The notes under the pieces were generated by a model. It did no database searches and was not told where the DNA came from. It worked only from the letters and a program-made list of their open reading frames with translations. Below, in pieces: positions 8,885 through 17,603 of a DNA stretch of 64,000 nt. The translations under genes and the position numbers were made by a program. The stretch spans positions 62,001 to 126,000 of the forward strand of contig JASCOF010000009.1 in NCBI GenBank assembly GCA_029960065.1, written 5' to 3'. The stretch is from Flavobacteriaceae bacterium PS02336. Lineage in GTDB: Bacteria; Bacteroidota; Bacteroidia; Flavobacteriales; Flavobacteriaceae. The stretch's first letter is position 1, and each line of letters starts with the position of its first letter.

Positions 8885-8918
8885 GTCTCATACAGATTAT
8901 TCAGGTTTCATTATTTTT

Positions 8919-10436
8919 TTATAAGTATTGATCAATGTTCATATTTCTGTTTTCATTATTTGCATCTTCTATAGCTTTTAAAATAGTTTTAATCTGGATT
9001 TTATCGATTACATATTTATCAAAAAATACATATTCAATTGTCTTCGTATTTTTAATATCGTCTAATGGATTTTTTGAAAGCAATACTAAGTCCGAATGAT
9101 ATCCTATTTTTATTTTTCCAGTTTTCTTTTTCATCCATTCTGAAGGAGCAACCGTTGCGGAATAAAGCGCCTGTGAATTAGTCATTCCAGATTTAGACAA
9201 AGATTCTAATTCATCATGAAGTGAAAATCCTGGAACAGACACTGCTACATTGGCATCAGTTCCAGCCATAATTGTTACCTTATGATTCACGAGTGCTCTT
9301 GTCATAATATGAATCGCTTCTACATACGTTTTCCAAAAAGCAGCCGAAATTCTTCTTGCCTCAGGTGTATCTTTTCCATCATATTCATATCCATTTCTGC
9401 CTTCTAACCAGCCTAATTTGTAAAGCGGAGTTCCTTGAATGATTTTTGGATTGGCATATTTTAGCTCAATTTCTCTCAGTCTAGATTTTAGCGCAAATCG
9501 CTGTTTTGGGAAACTTTCAACCAACGAAATGGTCGAGGTTACACTAATGTTATTCTCTTTTAACTTTTTGGCAATCAGTTCAGAATGTATCTTTAAGTAA
9601 TTGATATATTCCTTCGGGTTTTTAGCAATAGATTTTCCAAAATCATCCATGCTTTTTATGGTAATTTCTTCAATATGGGCAATTTCTTTTTGGCCTGATT
9701 TATAAAAAGCTTCTAAATTAACTGAAGGAATATGGCCAATGACAGGCATATCGTTTTGTTGAGCAATATTAATTGTTGTTTTGAACATTTTCGGACTAAC
9801 AAAACCATACATTTTAACAGCATCATACCCTTGTTCTTTTAGTCTTTTTATCTCTTTCTCGGCTTCAATCTCGGTCGAATAATTAATACACTGTCTCGTC
9901 CATTTGTAATAATAGCTGGCTAATCCGCTCTCACTATATATGGGCGGAGATGCGATAAACATTCTCGGACCAATGCCATTATCTCGAATAGATTTTCTCC
10001 ATTCTAGGAGAATAGGTCTTCCAGCCATTTCTCGCACTGAGGTTACTCCATTAGCTAAATATAAATATAAATCATTTTTACTTTCTTTTAAATGAACATG
10101 ACTGTCGTGAAGGCCGGGAATTAGGAATTTGTCTGTACCATCAATACTAACAGCATTACTATCCGAGAGATTTTTTTTTCCAATTTGAATTATAACACCA
10201 TCTTTAATAAGTACATCTTGATTTCTTAAAAAATTAGTGCAATCTTCAGAAAGTATGTTGACATTTTTTATTAGAGTGATTTTATTTGGTTTAACAATTG
10301 AAGAAATGCTTATAACCTTAGTTGATTTACCTAAGACCTTATTTAATTCATTATCTGCCCAAATGAAAACAGCCACAAGAACAACTGAGACTATTATAAA
10401 TGTATACAGCAATCTCCTTAACCATAGTTTTTTCAT
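8919..10436 (-). CDS. Membrane-anchored amidohydrolase family protein
   Basis: A 505-residue protein with an N-terminal membrane anchor (LLYTFIIVSVVLVAVFIWA, about residues 9-27) and an amidohydrolase fold. Metal-binding features are visible: GLHDSHVHL (HxH), a lysine in AVKMYGF, histidines in VIGHIP and EIAHIEE, and the aspartate in AGTDANV. The closest type is the imidazolonepropionase-related group that includes secreted dipeptidases and prolidases. The anchor places the active site outside the inner membrane. The substrate cannot be read from sequence, and the neighbours do not form a pathway with it. Confidence 0.85.
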   Translation of the reverse strand: MKKLWLRRLLYTFIIVSVVLVAVFIWADNELNKVLGKSTKVISISSIVKPNKITLIKNVNILSEDCTNFLRNQDVLIKDGVIIQIGKKNLSDSNAVSIDGTDKFLIPGLHDSHVHLKESKNDLYLYLANGVTSVREMAGRPILLEWRKSIRDNGIGPRMFIASPPIYSESGLASYYYKWTRQCINYSTEIEAEKEIKRLKEQGYDAVKMYGFVSPKMFKTTINIAQQNDMPVIGHIPSVNLEAFYKSGQKEIAHIEEITIKSMDDFGKSIAKNPKEYINYLKIHSELIAKKLKENNISVTSTISLVESFPKQRFALKSRLREIELKYANPKIIQGTPLYKLGWLEGRNGYEYDGKDTPEARRISAAFWKTYVEAIHIMTRALVNHKVTIMAGTDANVAVSVPGFSLHDELESLSKSGMTNSQALYSATVAPSEWMKKKTGKIKIGYHSDLVLLSKNPLDDIKNTKTIEYVFFDKYVIDKIQIKTILKAIEDANNENRNMNIDQYL

Positions 10437-10718
10437 AAATTATTTAATTTAAATTAGGGAGACAAAAATAGACTCAAAAATATCTAAAATGAGTGTTTAC
10501 AAGGGATTAGGTACGAAAAGTATCTTTTTAGGTACGAAAATTATAAAGCAATAAGTTCGTTTTTTGCAATTCTCAAAAACAAGCGGTTGAGTTTGGATAA
10601 GAAATGTTTTTTTTGATTTTTAACCTTTTGAAAATATTGATGAAATCTATTACGTTTTAAGGGTATTTTTCTTCGATTACAACATGTTATAAAAAAATAA
10701 TTAATCAAAAGTTTGTAT

Positions 10719-10743
10719 ATATGACCAATCGGTCATATATTTG
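10719..10743 (+). promoter_or_regulatory. TetR operator overlapping the -7 element of its own promoter
   Basis: ATATGACC-AATC-GGTCATAT is a dyad with 8-base arms. It runs directly into TATATTTG, a match to the Bacteroidota TAnnTTTG element, 22 bases before the regulator gene. Occupation by a TetR dimer would block transcription. The rest of the 328-base gap (10437-10764) shows no gene. Confidence 0.85.
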
Positions 10744-10764
10744 CATCGTTAAATACAACCTATC

Positions 10765-11352
10765 ATGACAAAAGGGGAAGAAACCAGACAATTTATTATA
10801 GAGAAAGCCGCTCCTATTTTTAATACAAAAGGAATTGCAGCTACTTCTATGAGCGATATTATGGAAGCAACCAAATTGTCTAAAGGAAGTATGTACGTTC
10901 ATTTTGAAAATAAAGATGTTTTGGCCTGCGCTGCTGTAGATCACAATATGAAAATATTGAGTTCTAAATTAGAAACACAGCTCAAACAAGGAAAAAGTGC
11001 CCAAGAACAGCTTATTGCATATATTGATTTTTTCAGCAATCCGATTAATCCGCCTGTTACCGGCGGTTGTCCATTATTGAATTTTGGAACGGAAGCTGAT
11101 GATACCAACCCGATTGTGAAAGAAAAAGTAAATAATGCAATTAAAAGAGGACAACAGCTTTTATCAACAATAATCGAAAAAGGAATTGCTGATAAAGAAT
11201 TTAATCCAAACTGGAACGGAACCGAATTTGCCACCGTCCTATTCGCTATGTTAGAAGGCGGACATTTAATGTCTCGTATGTCTGGCAATAATGACAACAT
11301 GAAAATAATAGAAGAAACACTTAAAAAAATGATATCTGAAAAATTGATATAA
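10765..11352 (+). CDS. TetR/AcrR family transcriptional repressor
   Basis: A 195-residue regulator. The N-terminal helix-turn-helix (about residues 22-50) reads GIAATSMSDIMEATKLSKGS followed by MYVHFENKD, the standard TetR signature. The C-terminal half is the ligand-binding and dimerisation domain, with PVTGGCPLLNFGTEADD resembling the Bacteroidota/Proteobacteria group often linked to reductase genes. It is followed by a short-chain dehydrogenase gene with a near-identical operator between them, so the regulator probably represses itself and the dehydrogenase, relieved by an unknown small molecule. Confidence 0.93.
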   Translation: MTKGEETRQFIIEKAAPIFNTKGIAATSMSDIMEATKLSKGSMYVHFENKDVLACAAVDHNMKILSSKLETQLKQGKSAQEQLIAYIDFFSNPINPPVTGGCPLLNFGTEADDTNPIVKEKVNNAIKRGQQLLSTIIEKGIADKEFNPNWNGTEFATVLFAMLEGGHLMSRMSGNNDNMKIIEETLKKMISEKLI

Positions 11353-11368
11353 TTTTTTTTTATCATAA

Positions 11369-11388
11369 ATATGACCGATCAGTCATAT
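11369..11388 (+). promoter_or_regulatory. Second TetR operator, upstream of the SDR gene
   Basis: ATATGACCGATCAGTCATAT matches the dyad at 10719-10738 in 18 of 20 positions. It lies 32 bases before the dehydrogenase start and just before a weak -7-like TAAATTTA. This indicates the dehydrogenase has its own regulated promoter. Confidence 0.85.
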
Positions 11389-11420
11389 TTAAATTTAATT
11401 AATTATAAAAAACAAATACC

Positions 11421-12230
11421 ATGTCAAAAACAATTTTAATTACAGGAGCTTCAAAAGGATTTGGAAGAGCTTGGACAGAAGCTTTTTTAGCTAAAGGATA
11501 CAACGTAGCAGCGACTGCTAGAAATTTAGATACTTTAAACGATCTAAAAGAAAAATATGGGAATGCTATTTTGCCGTTAAAACTAAATGTAGATAACCGC
11601 CAAGAATCTATTGAAGTTGTTGAAAAAGTAAAACAGCATTTCGGAACAATTGATGTTTTGATTAATAATGCAGGTTACGCACTTACTGGAGCGGTTGAAG
11701 AAGCAAGCGAAAAAGAAGCCAGAGAGCAATTTGAAACTAATTTTTTCGGCACTTTATGGCTGACACAAGCTGTATTGCCAATAATGAGAGATCAAAAAGG
11801 CGGTCATATTATTCAGGTTTCTTCCATTTTAGGATTGGCGACTTTACCAACTGGCATGGGACTTTACAGCGCTTCAAAATTTGCGATTGAAGGATTAAGT
11901 GAAACTCTGGCATCAGAAGTAAAACAATTTGGAATCAACGTAACTTTATTAGAACCAAACGGTTATGCATCAAATATTTGGCATACTGGAATTTCAAGCG
12001 AAAGTATTCCTGCTTATGACGGAATTAAAAAAGCTTTAGCGGAAAGAGAAAATATATTCGGAAAAGTGGAAGCGACTGCCCCTATCGTTGTCAAATTAGT
12101 AGAAAACGAAAATCCTCCTTTGCGATTACTGCTTGGAAAAGTGGCATTTCCTTTTGTAAAACAAAGCTATGAAGAACGATTAGAAAGCTGGGAAAAATGG
12201 AACGATGTTTCTGTTGAAGCTCATGGTTAA
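11421..12230 (+). CDS. Short-chain dehydrogenase/reductase (SDR)
   Basis: A 269-residue cytoplasmic oxidoreductase. The cofactor-binding glycine motif TGASKGFG is at residues 8-15, the NNAG motif near 89, and the catalytic YSASK near 149-153. The basic residue in TARN after the second strand suggests NADP(H) preference. Classical SDRs of this group act on carbonyls or alcohols; the substrate here is not identifiable. A TetR operator precedes the gene, which suggests induction by a carbonyl or xenobiotic compound. It ends at a bidirectional terminator shared with the convergent gene. Confidence 0.92.
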   Translation: MSKTILITGASKGFGRAWTEAFLAKGYNVAATARNLDTLNDLKEKYGNAILPLKLNVDNRQESIEVVEKVKQHFGTIDVLINNAGYALTGAVEEASEKEAREQFETNFFGTLWLTQAVLPIMRDQKGGHIIQVSSILGLATLPTGMGLYSASKFAIEGLSETLASEVKQFGINVTLLEPNGYASNIWHTGISSESIPAYDGIKKALAERENIFGKVEATAPIVVKLVENENPPLRLLLGKVAFPFVKQSYEERLESWEKWNDVSVEAHG

Positions 12231-12247
12231 ATTCATTTCCGCATTAT

Positions 12248-12278
12248 AATAAAGGCAGCTTCTTGAGCTACCTTTATT
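12248..12278. terminator. Bidirectional terminator between convergent genes
   Basis: AATAAAGGCAGCT and AGCTACCTTTATT form a 13-base stem with one mismatch and a five-base loop, flanked by A/T runs on both sides. It serves the SDR gene and the leftward TIM-barrel gene. Confidence 0.8.
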
Positions 12279-12290
12279 ATTTATTTTGAA

Positions 12291-13010
12291 TCAGAAAATA
12301 CCAAAAGTGTCTCTGTATTTTTCCATTACCGTTTTAAATAAATCTTTATTAGAAGGAGGCGAAAGTACAATAGCTCTAGAACCAGCATTTATCGATTCTT
12401 CAATATTTTCTAAACTTTTACCGCCAGTTGCCATTACAGGAAAATCTGGAAATTTATCTGCAATCTCTTTTACAATTTTGTTAGTATGCTCTCCGCCAGA
12501 AACATGAAAAACATTTACTCCGGCATCAATCCTGCTTTTTAAAAAATTATAATCGGATGCAATAACCGTCGAAATAATTGGAATCGAAACTTTCTCTCTT
12601 ATTTTTTTAACATCTTTATTTTCAAAAGGAACATTCACAATTATTCCTGCTGCTCCAGCTTCTTCAGCATAAATTGCCATTTCGAGCGATTTTTTTCCTT
12701 TTGTTTTTCCTCCTCCAACGCCGCATACAACAGGTTTACCAGAGAAATCGATTAATGTCTTAATGATCTTTGGCGAAGGCGGAAAAGGATAAACGGCCAA
12801 AATAGCGTCGGCATCATTATTTTCGATTAATGCCATATCTGTAGAGAAAAGAAATGATTTTAAATTGACATTTCCTAAAACCAGTCCCTTACAGTTTTTT
12901 TCAATTATTTCTGGAGTTCCTAGTTCTTTACTTCCAATATTACTCCTTCGAAACAATCTGTCCCAAAGTGAAATTTTCTTTTTGCTTCCCCAAATTGAAC
13001 TGATCTGCAT
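12291..13010 (-). CDS. TIM-barrel protein of unknown function (commonly labelled hydrolase)
   Basis: A 239-residue protein with the repeating beta-alpha pattern of a TIM barrel. Motifs include GLVLGNVNLKSFLFSTDMAL, CGVGGGKTKGK, GIIVNVPF, NVFHVSGGEHT and VMATGGKS, the last resembling the phosphate-binding loop of KDPG-aldolase or thiamine-phosphate-synthase-like barrels. I recall similar proteins in Firmicutes annotated only as hydrolase; no reaction is established to my knowledge. It is a stand-alone gene facing the SDR gene. A phosphate-containing substrate is plausible from the GG loop, nothing more. Confidence 0.7.
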   Translation of the reverse strand: MQISSIWGSKKKISLWDRLFRRSNIGSKELGTPEIIEKNCKGLVLGNVNLKSFLFSTDMALIENNDADAILAVYPFPPSPKIIKTLIDFSGKPVVCGVGGGKTKGKKSLEMAIYAEEAGAAGIIVNVPFENKDVKKIREKVSIPIISTVIASDYNFLKSRIDAGVNVFHVSGGEHTNKIVKEIADKFPDFPVMATGGKSLENIEESINAGSRAIVLSPPSNKDLFKTVMEKYRDTFGIF

Positions 13011-13251
13011 AACGTACTATTTTTATTTCGTTTTGTTCAAATTTAGCATACTGAAATTTATTTATTTTATAAAATACAGCCTAAAAATTACATCTTGTAA
13101 TAAGTTGGGGAAAATTTGTAGTAAAACCCAAAATTCAATATTGGCTCGACTTCAAACAAAATTATTTAATAAAAATTGAAACCTACTTTGCTCAAATTTT
13201 TTAAGTAAATTAGATACTTAAATCAAAAGCTAAAACGGATTCAAAAAAACA

Positions 13252-13791
13252 ATGCTGACAAAGGAAAATACAGGATTAATTATTGTTGATGTTCAAGGCA
13301 AACTAGCCCGAATTGTACAGGATAGCGAAAAAATGATTGGCAATCTTGAAAAACTCATTCGCGGCTGCCAGCTTCTTTCTATGCCTATAATTCATTTGGA
13401 ACAAAACCCAAACGGACTTGGGAATACCGTTCCCGAATTAGAAAAATTACTGGTAAATCAAAAAGCTATTGAGAAATATAGTTTTAATGCATTTGAAAAT
13501 CAAGAATTTAAAGAATCAATTCTAAAAACCAATAGAAAACAATGGCTAGTCTGCGGTATTGAAGCGCATATTTGTGTTTATCAAACCGTTATCGGACTTT
13601 TTACAAATAATTTTGAGGTAGAAGTTGTTGCTGATTGTATCTCTTCAAGATCAAAAGACAGTATTGATTTAGCTTTACAAAAAATGCAACAAAAAGGGAT
13701 TAGTTTAACCAATGTTGAAATGTGTCTGTATGAATTGGTAAAAGATTCTAGAAATGAAAACTTTAGAGAAATACTGAATTTGATTAAATAA
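13252..13791 (+). CDS. Isochorismatase-family cysteine hydrolase
   Basis: A 179-residue cytoplasmic hydrolase. The catalytic triad regions are visible: aspartate 13 in IIVDVQGKL, a lysine in the AIEKYSFNAF segment, and the nucleophile cysteine in GIEAHICVYQT. Members hydrolyse isochorismate, nicotinamide, oxamate or similar amides; this compact form with an EAHICV motif resembles YcaC-like or mitochondrial isochorismatase-domain proteins of unclear substrate. It stands alone between a TIM-barrel gene and fructokinase. Confidence 0.9.
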   Translation: MLTKENTGLIIVDVQGKLARIVQDSEKMIGNLEKLIRGCQLLSMPIIHLEQNPNGLGNTVPELEKLLVNQKAIEKYSFNAFENQEFKESILKTNRKQWLVCGIEAHICVYQTVIGLFTNNFEVEVVADCISSRSKDSIDLALQKMQQKGISLTNVEMCLYELVKDSRNENFREILNLIK

Positions 13792-13985
13792 TCATTTCCC
13801 TATAAACATCTTAAATCAAATGAATAGCTGAAATTGCAGAATATGCGCAGCAAAATGTACCCAATACTAATTAATCGTTATTTCAATAACTAATCCTTTG
13901 TAAATGCGAACAATCTTTAGTATTTTTATAAAATCGTATGGGATTTGAACCCTATTTTTACTATTTTATTAAAGAAAAAACTAGA

Positions 13986-14885
13986 ATGAACAACGACAAA
14001 AAACTTAAAGCTGTCGCTTTCGGAGAAGTACTTTGGGATATTTTTGATAACGTGAAAAAAATTGGCGGAGCGCCTTTAAATGTGGCACTTCGCATGAAAG
14101 CCTTAGGAGCCGACGTTAAGATGATAAGCTGTGTTGGAAGTGATCAAAACGGTGAAGCTATAATCGCTCAGGTAAAAAAACTCGGCTTAGATACGGAAAC
14201 CATTTTGAAATCAGAGGAATATCCAACAGGATTGGTAAATGTGATTTTAGACGAAAGCAAATCGGCAACCTATGAAATTCTTTATCCTTCTGCCTGGGAC
14301 AAAATTATTCTAAACGATACAGCGAGAGAATCGGTTCAAAATGCTGCTGTTTTGATTTATGGAAGCTTGGTCTGCAGAGATGAAGTTTCGAGACAAGCAT
14401 TAGAAGAATTGCTTCACACAGATGCTTACAAAGTTTTTGACGTCAATCTGAGAAAACCTCATTATGATTATGAAATTCTAAAACAATTAATGGATGCTGC
14501 AGATTTTATCAAATTTAATGATGAAGAATTAGCAGAAATAAGTGCCGCTTTTGATTCACCTTATACTACTATAGAAGAGAATATGAATTTTATCTGCTCG
14601 TTTACCAATGCTACTGCAATTTGTGTGACAAGAGGAAAAGACGGAGCTTTATTATTATGGGACAAACATCTTTACGAAAACACAGGTTATGTGGTAAAAG
14701 TTGAAGACACTGTTGGTGCTGGAGATTCATTTTTAGGTGCCTTGGTTACTTCACTTTTAACTGGAAAAGAACCGCAGCAAGCTTTAAATTTTGCCTGTGC
14801 AACAGGAGCTTTGGTAGCAGGATCTTCTGGTGCAAATCCTGAAATTCTTTTGTCAAGAATTGATGATTTGATTAATCAGAATTAA
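13986..14885 (+). CDS. PfkB-family carbohydrate kinase, probable fructokinase
   Basis: About 299 residues from the ATG at 13986 (MNNDKKLKAVAFGEVLWD); an upstream start adds an unlikely 16-residue extension. The N-terminal GGAPLNVA sugar-binding motif and the C-terminal DTVGAGDSFLGAL anion-hole/catalytic motif define the ribokinase/PfkB fold, and the overall pattern fits fructokinase, which makes fructose 6-phosphate from fructose and ATP. The next genes are a sucrose-phosphate synthase/phosphatase and a GH32 hydrolase, so fructose phosphorylation fits the context: it would recycle fructose from sucrose cleavage or supply the synthase. Confidence 0.87.
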   Translation: MNNDKKLKAVAFGEVLWDIFDNVKKIGGAPLNVALRMKALGADVKMISCVGSDQNGEAIIAQVKKLGLDTETILKSEEYPTGLVNVILDESKSATYEILYPSAWDKIILNDTARESVQNAAVLIYGSLVCRDEVSRQALEELLHTDAYKVFDVNLRKPHYDYEILKQLMDAADFIKFNDEELAEISAAFDSPYTTIEENMNFICSFTNATAICVTRGKDGALLLWDKHLYENTGYVVKVEDTVGAGDSFLGALVTSLLTGKEPQQALNFACATGALVAGSSGANPEILLSRIDDLINQN

Positions 14886-14901
14886 AAATACTTTTTTATT
14901 C

Positions 14902-15067
14902 TCTCGCAGATTTAGCAGATTCAGCAGATTTTTTTTTAAAATCTGCATGAAAATACCTCTGCTCCCATCGAGCAAAATATTTTAAAAAAAACGCGTTCCG
15001 AGCGATTTATTTGGCTCATTACTTTTAAAATCAAAAAAAGCTGCTGAATCTGCTAAATCTTCGGGAG
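14902..15067. repeat. Imperfect inverted repeat in the 363-base gap after fructokinase
   Basis: Arms CGCAGATTTAGCAGATTCAG (from 14905) and CTGAATCTGCTAAATCTTCG (ending near 15064) are inverted copies separated by about 110 bases and flanked by T and A runs. This is one of several degenerate inverted repeats in the window with simple-word arms. No gene is seen in 14886-15248. Confidence 0.7.
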
Positions 15068-15248
15068 AAAATTGCCTCATCCAAATCTTTCCATAAAAAT
15101 CAATAAATTTACTTTTATACTACATTTTTATAGTTAAAACACCCAAAACACATTTCAAACATGGGAAATATGTAAATTTAAAATGGAATTATTTCTTCCA
15201 AATCATTATGGGCGCTGTACCTTGTGAATCCAAATAATTAAGGAAGAA

Positions 15249-17429
15249 ATGATGAAAAAACTACGAATTTCACTTATCAATATACACGGACTTTTAAAAG
15301 GTTCTGGACTAGAAATTGGACGTGATGCCGATAATGGAGGACAGACCAAATATATATACGAACTAGCCGAATTTTTATCCCAGCACGAAGATGTAGAACA
15401 TGTACATTTATTTACCCGCTTAATTGATGATCCTTCTCTTTCTCCTGAATATGCTGTTCCTGTAGAAATTATAAATGACAAATTAGATATCAGGAGAATT
15501 CCGTTTCTAGGAAAAAAATACAAAGCGAAAGAACAGCTTTGGGAAGGTCTGGATACTTTTGTAAACGGTGTTGTACAGCACATAAAACAGCACAATATAT
15601 TTCCTGACTGGATTCATTCTCATTATGCTGATGCTGGATATGCCGCTGCCGAATTATCTTCAATTTTAAATATTCCCTTTGCTCATACCGGACATTCATT
15701 AGGCTTTTATAAAAAGAAAAAACTACTAGAAAGCGGGCAAATTGAAGAAGATCTGGAAAAGAAATTCAAATTTACAGCCAGAATTGCCGCCGAAGAACGA
15801 ACACTGGAACTTTCTGAATTTATTGTTACTTCGACAGAACAGGAAATTGAAACTTATCAAGCCTACAAAAATTTTGAACTAGGAAAATACCACGCTATTT
15901 CTCCAGGAATTGATACCAGAAAATTTGTTCCTTATTATTTTCAGGAAACCGATCCAGAAAAAAATATGGAGGAAATACAGCGAAAATACTGGGTTCAAGA
16001 AAGTATCTCAAAATTTCTTACCAATCCGCATAAGCCAATTATTCTGGCACTTTCAAGGCCAGACCGCCACAAAAATCTTAATACTTTAATCGAGGTTTAC
16101 GGAAAAGACAAAGAACTGCAGAGCATTGCAAATCTGGTCATTTTTGCTGGTATAAGAAAAGATATTGCCAAAATGCCGGAATCTGAAAAAAACGTTCTTA
16201 CTGATTTACTGCTGTTAATGGATAAATACGATTTGTACGGAAAAATGGCGATTCCGAAAAAACATGATGTCGAAAATGAAGTTTCGATTATTTACCGTTA
16301 TGCCGCAGAAAAAAGAGGTGTCTTTGTGAATTTGGCGCTGCATGAAAACTTCGGCTTGACCGTAATAGAATCGGCTAGTTCTGGGCTTCCTGTTGTGGTA
16401 ACCAAAAATGGCGGACCTTCGGAAATTATCCCCGTCTGCCAAAACGGTGAATTGGTCAATCCGCAGGAAGAAAGTCAGATTAAGAAAGCACTTCGCAACA
16501 TCTTAACCGATAAAAATCAATGGAAATATTATTCGAATAATGGTGCTATAAATATTCAAAAACATTACAGCTGGATCAGTCACGTGAATCAATATGTAGA
16601 ATTGGTAAATGAAAACTTATCACTTTCTTCTGGTGCAGGAATCAAAAAACAGCATTATCCAAATATAAATATTGGCAGACTAAAGAGAAAAATCGATCAT
16701 TTACTGGTTTCTGATATTGATGGGACTCTAATTGAGCCCAAATTAGCGAATCCTGGGTTAAAAGAATTAAAGGCACATTTAGTTAATCGAACCGATAAAA
16801 TGGCTTTTGCAATGGCTTCTGGCCGAAACTTAGCTTTGGTTAAACAAGTAATTGATGAAGAAGAATTTCCTCTGCCCGATTTCATTATCTGTTCTGTTGG
16901 AACTGAAATTTATTATACCAACGGGAAGGATTATATTCTTGATAAAGGATGGGCAAAATTCCTCGCAGGAAGATGGAAAAGAGACGACATCGTAAACCGG
17001 TTGAAAGCCATAAATTGGATAAAACTTCAGGAAGAAGAAGCTCAGAACCCTTATAAAATATCCTATTATTATGAGAAAGAAAATTACGATCATGAAGAAT
17101 TGATTCGGGTTTTAGGAACGGGCTGGTACAAAGTAAATATTATTCCGAGCCACGGTCAGTTTCTGGATTTTATTCCTAAAAGAGCATCAAAAGGAAATGC
17201 CATCAAATTTTTATGCCGAAAATGGTCGATTCCGCTTTCCAATGTTATTGCTGCAGGAGATTCAGGAAATGATGTCGATATGTTTAGAGGTCCTGTAAAA
17301 GGAATTATCGTTGGAAATAGAAGTTCAGAACTGGCAGATTACGAAACAACCAAAAGCATTTATGTTGCAAAAACATTTGCTTCAGAAGGAATTTTGGAAG
17401 GTTTAAAACATTATAAGATTATTAAGTAA
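15249..17429 (+). CDS. Sucrose-phosphate synthase with C-terminal sucrose-phosphate phosphatase (HAD) domain
   Basis: A 726-residue two-domain enzyme. Residues 1 to about 465 form a GT4 retaining glycosyltransferase with the sucrose-synthase-type start NIHGLLKGSGLEIGRDADNG (near 12-31) and the nucleotide-sugar motif HENFGLTVIESASSGLP (near 363). Residues about 480-726 form a HAD class IIB phosphatase with the nucleophile motif VSDIDGTLIEP (near 485) and GDSGNDVDMF (near 670). By family knowledge the first domain joins UDP- or ADP-glucose to fructose 6-phosphate and the second removes the phosphate to give sucrose. No signal peptide. Its flanking fructokinase and GH32 genes support a sucrose role. 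A glucosyl-glycerate or mannosyl donor variant is a less likely alternative. Confidence 0.87.
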   Translation: MMKKLRISLINIHGLLKGSGLEIGRDADNGGQTKYIYELAEFLSQHEDVEHVHLFTRLIDDPSLSPEYAVPVEIINDKLDIRRIPFLGKKYKAKEQLWEGLDTFVNGVVQHIKQHNIFPDWIHSHYADAGYAAAELSSILNIPFAHTGHSLGFYKKKKLLESGQIEEDLEKKFKFTARIAAEERTLELSEFIVTSTEQEIETYQAYKNFELGKYHAISPGIDTRKFVPYYFQETDPEKNMEEIQRKYWVQESISKFLTNPHKPIILALSRPDRHKNLNTLIEVYGKDKELQSIANLVIFAGIRKDIAKMPESEKNVLTDLLLLMDKYDLYGKMAIPKKHDVENEVSIIYRYAAEKRGVFVNLALHENFGLTVIESASSGLPVVVTKNGGPSEIIPVCQNGELVNPQEESQIKKALRNILTDKNQWKYYSNNGAINIQKHYSWISHVNQYVELVNENLSLSSGAGIKKQHYPNINIGRLKRKIDHLLVSDIDGTLIEPKLANPGLKELKAHLVNRTDKMAFAMASGRNLALVKQVIDEEEFPLPDFIICSVGTEIYYTNGKDYILDKGWAKFLAGRWKRDDIVNRLKAINWIKLQEEEAQNPYKISYYYEKENYDHEELIRVLGTGWYKVNIIPSHGQFLDFIPKRASKGNAIKFLCRKWSIPLSNVIAAGDSGNDVDMFRGPVKGIIVGNRSSELADYETTKSIYVAKTFASEGILEGLKHYKIIK

Positions 17430-17440
17430 TTGAAAAAAAA

Positions 17441-17562
17441 TTAAGCACATAGAAACATATCTCGATGTGAACTGCAAGCCAACTTTGTCAAAGTTCAAAA
17501 CTGTGACAAAGTTTCGCACTTACATAATAAGCGCAAACATAAACTATGTCTCTATGTGTTTA
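17441..17562. repeat. Imperfect cacatag inverted repeat enclosing an AACTTTG palindrome
   Basis: The arms read ttaagcacatagaaacatat and ctatgtctctatgtgttta in opposite orientation. Between them, at 17481-17513, is the tandem palindrome AACTTTGTCAAAGTT followed by a near copy. Both elements recur elsewhere in the window at gene ends. The element fills the gap between the synthase and the GH32 gene and could reduce read-through between them. Confidence 0.75.
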
Positions 17563-17603
17563 AAAAATTAAAAAATATACTAACAGATTAAATAAGTAAT
17601 AAA

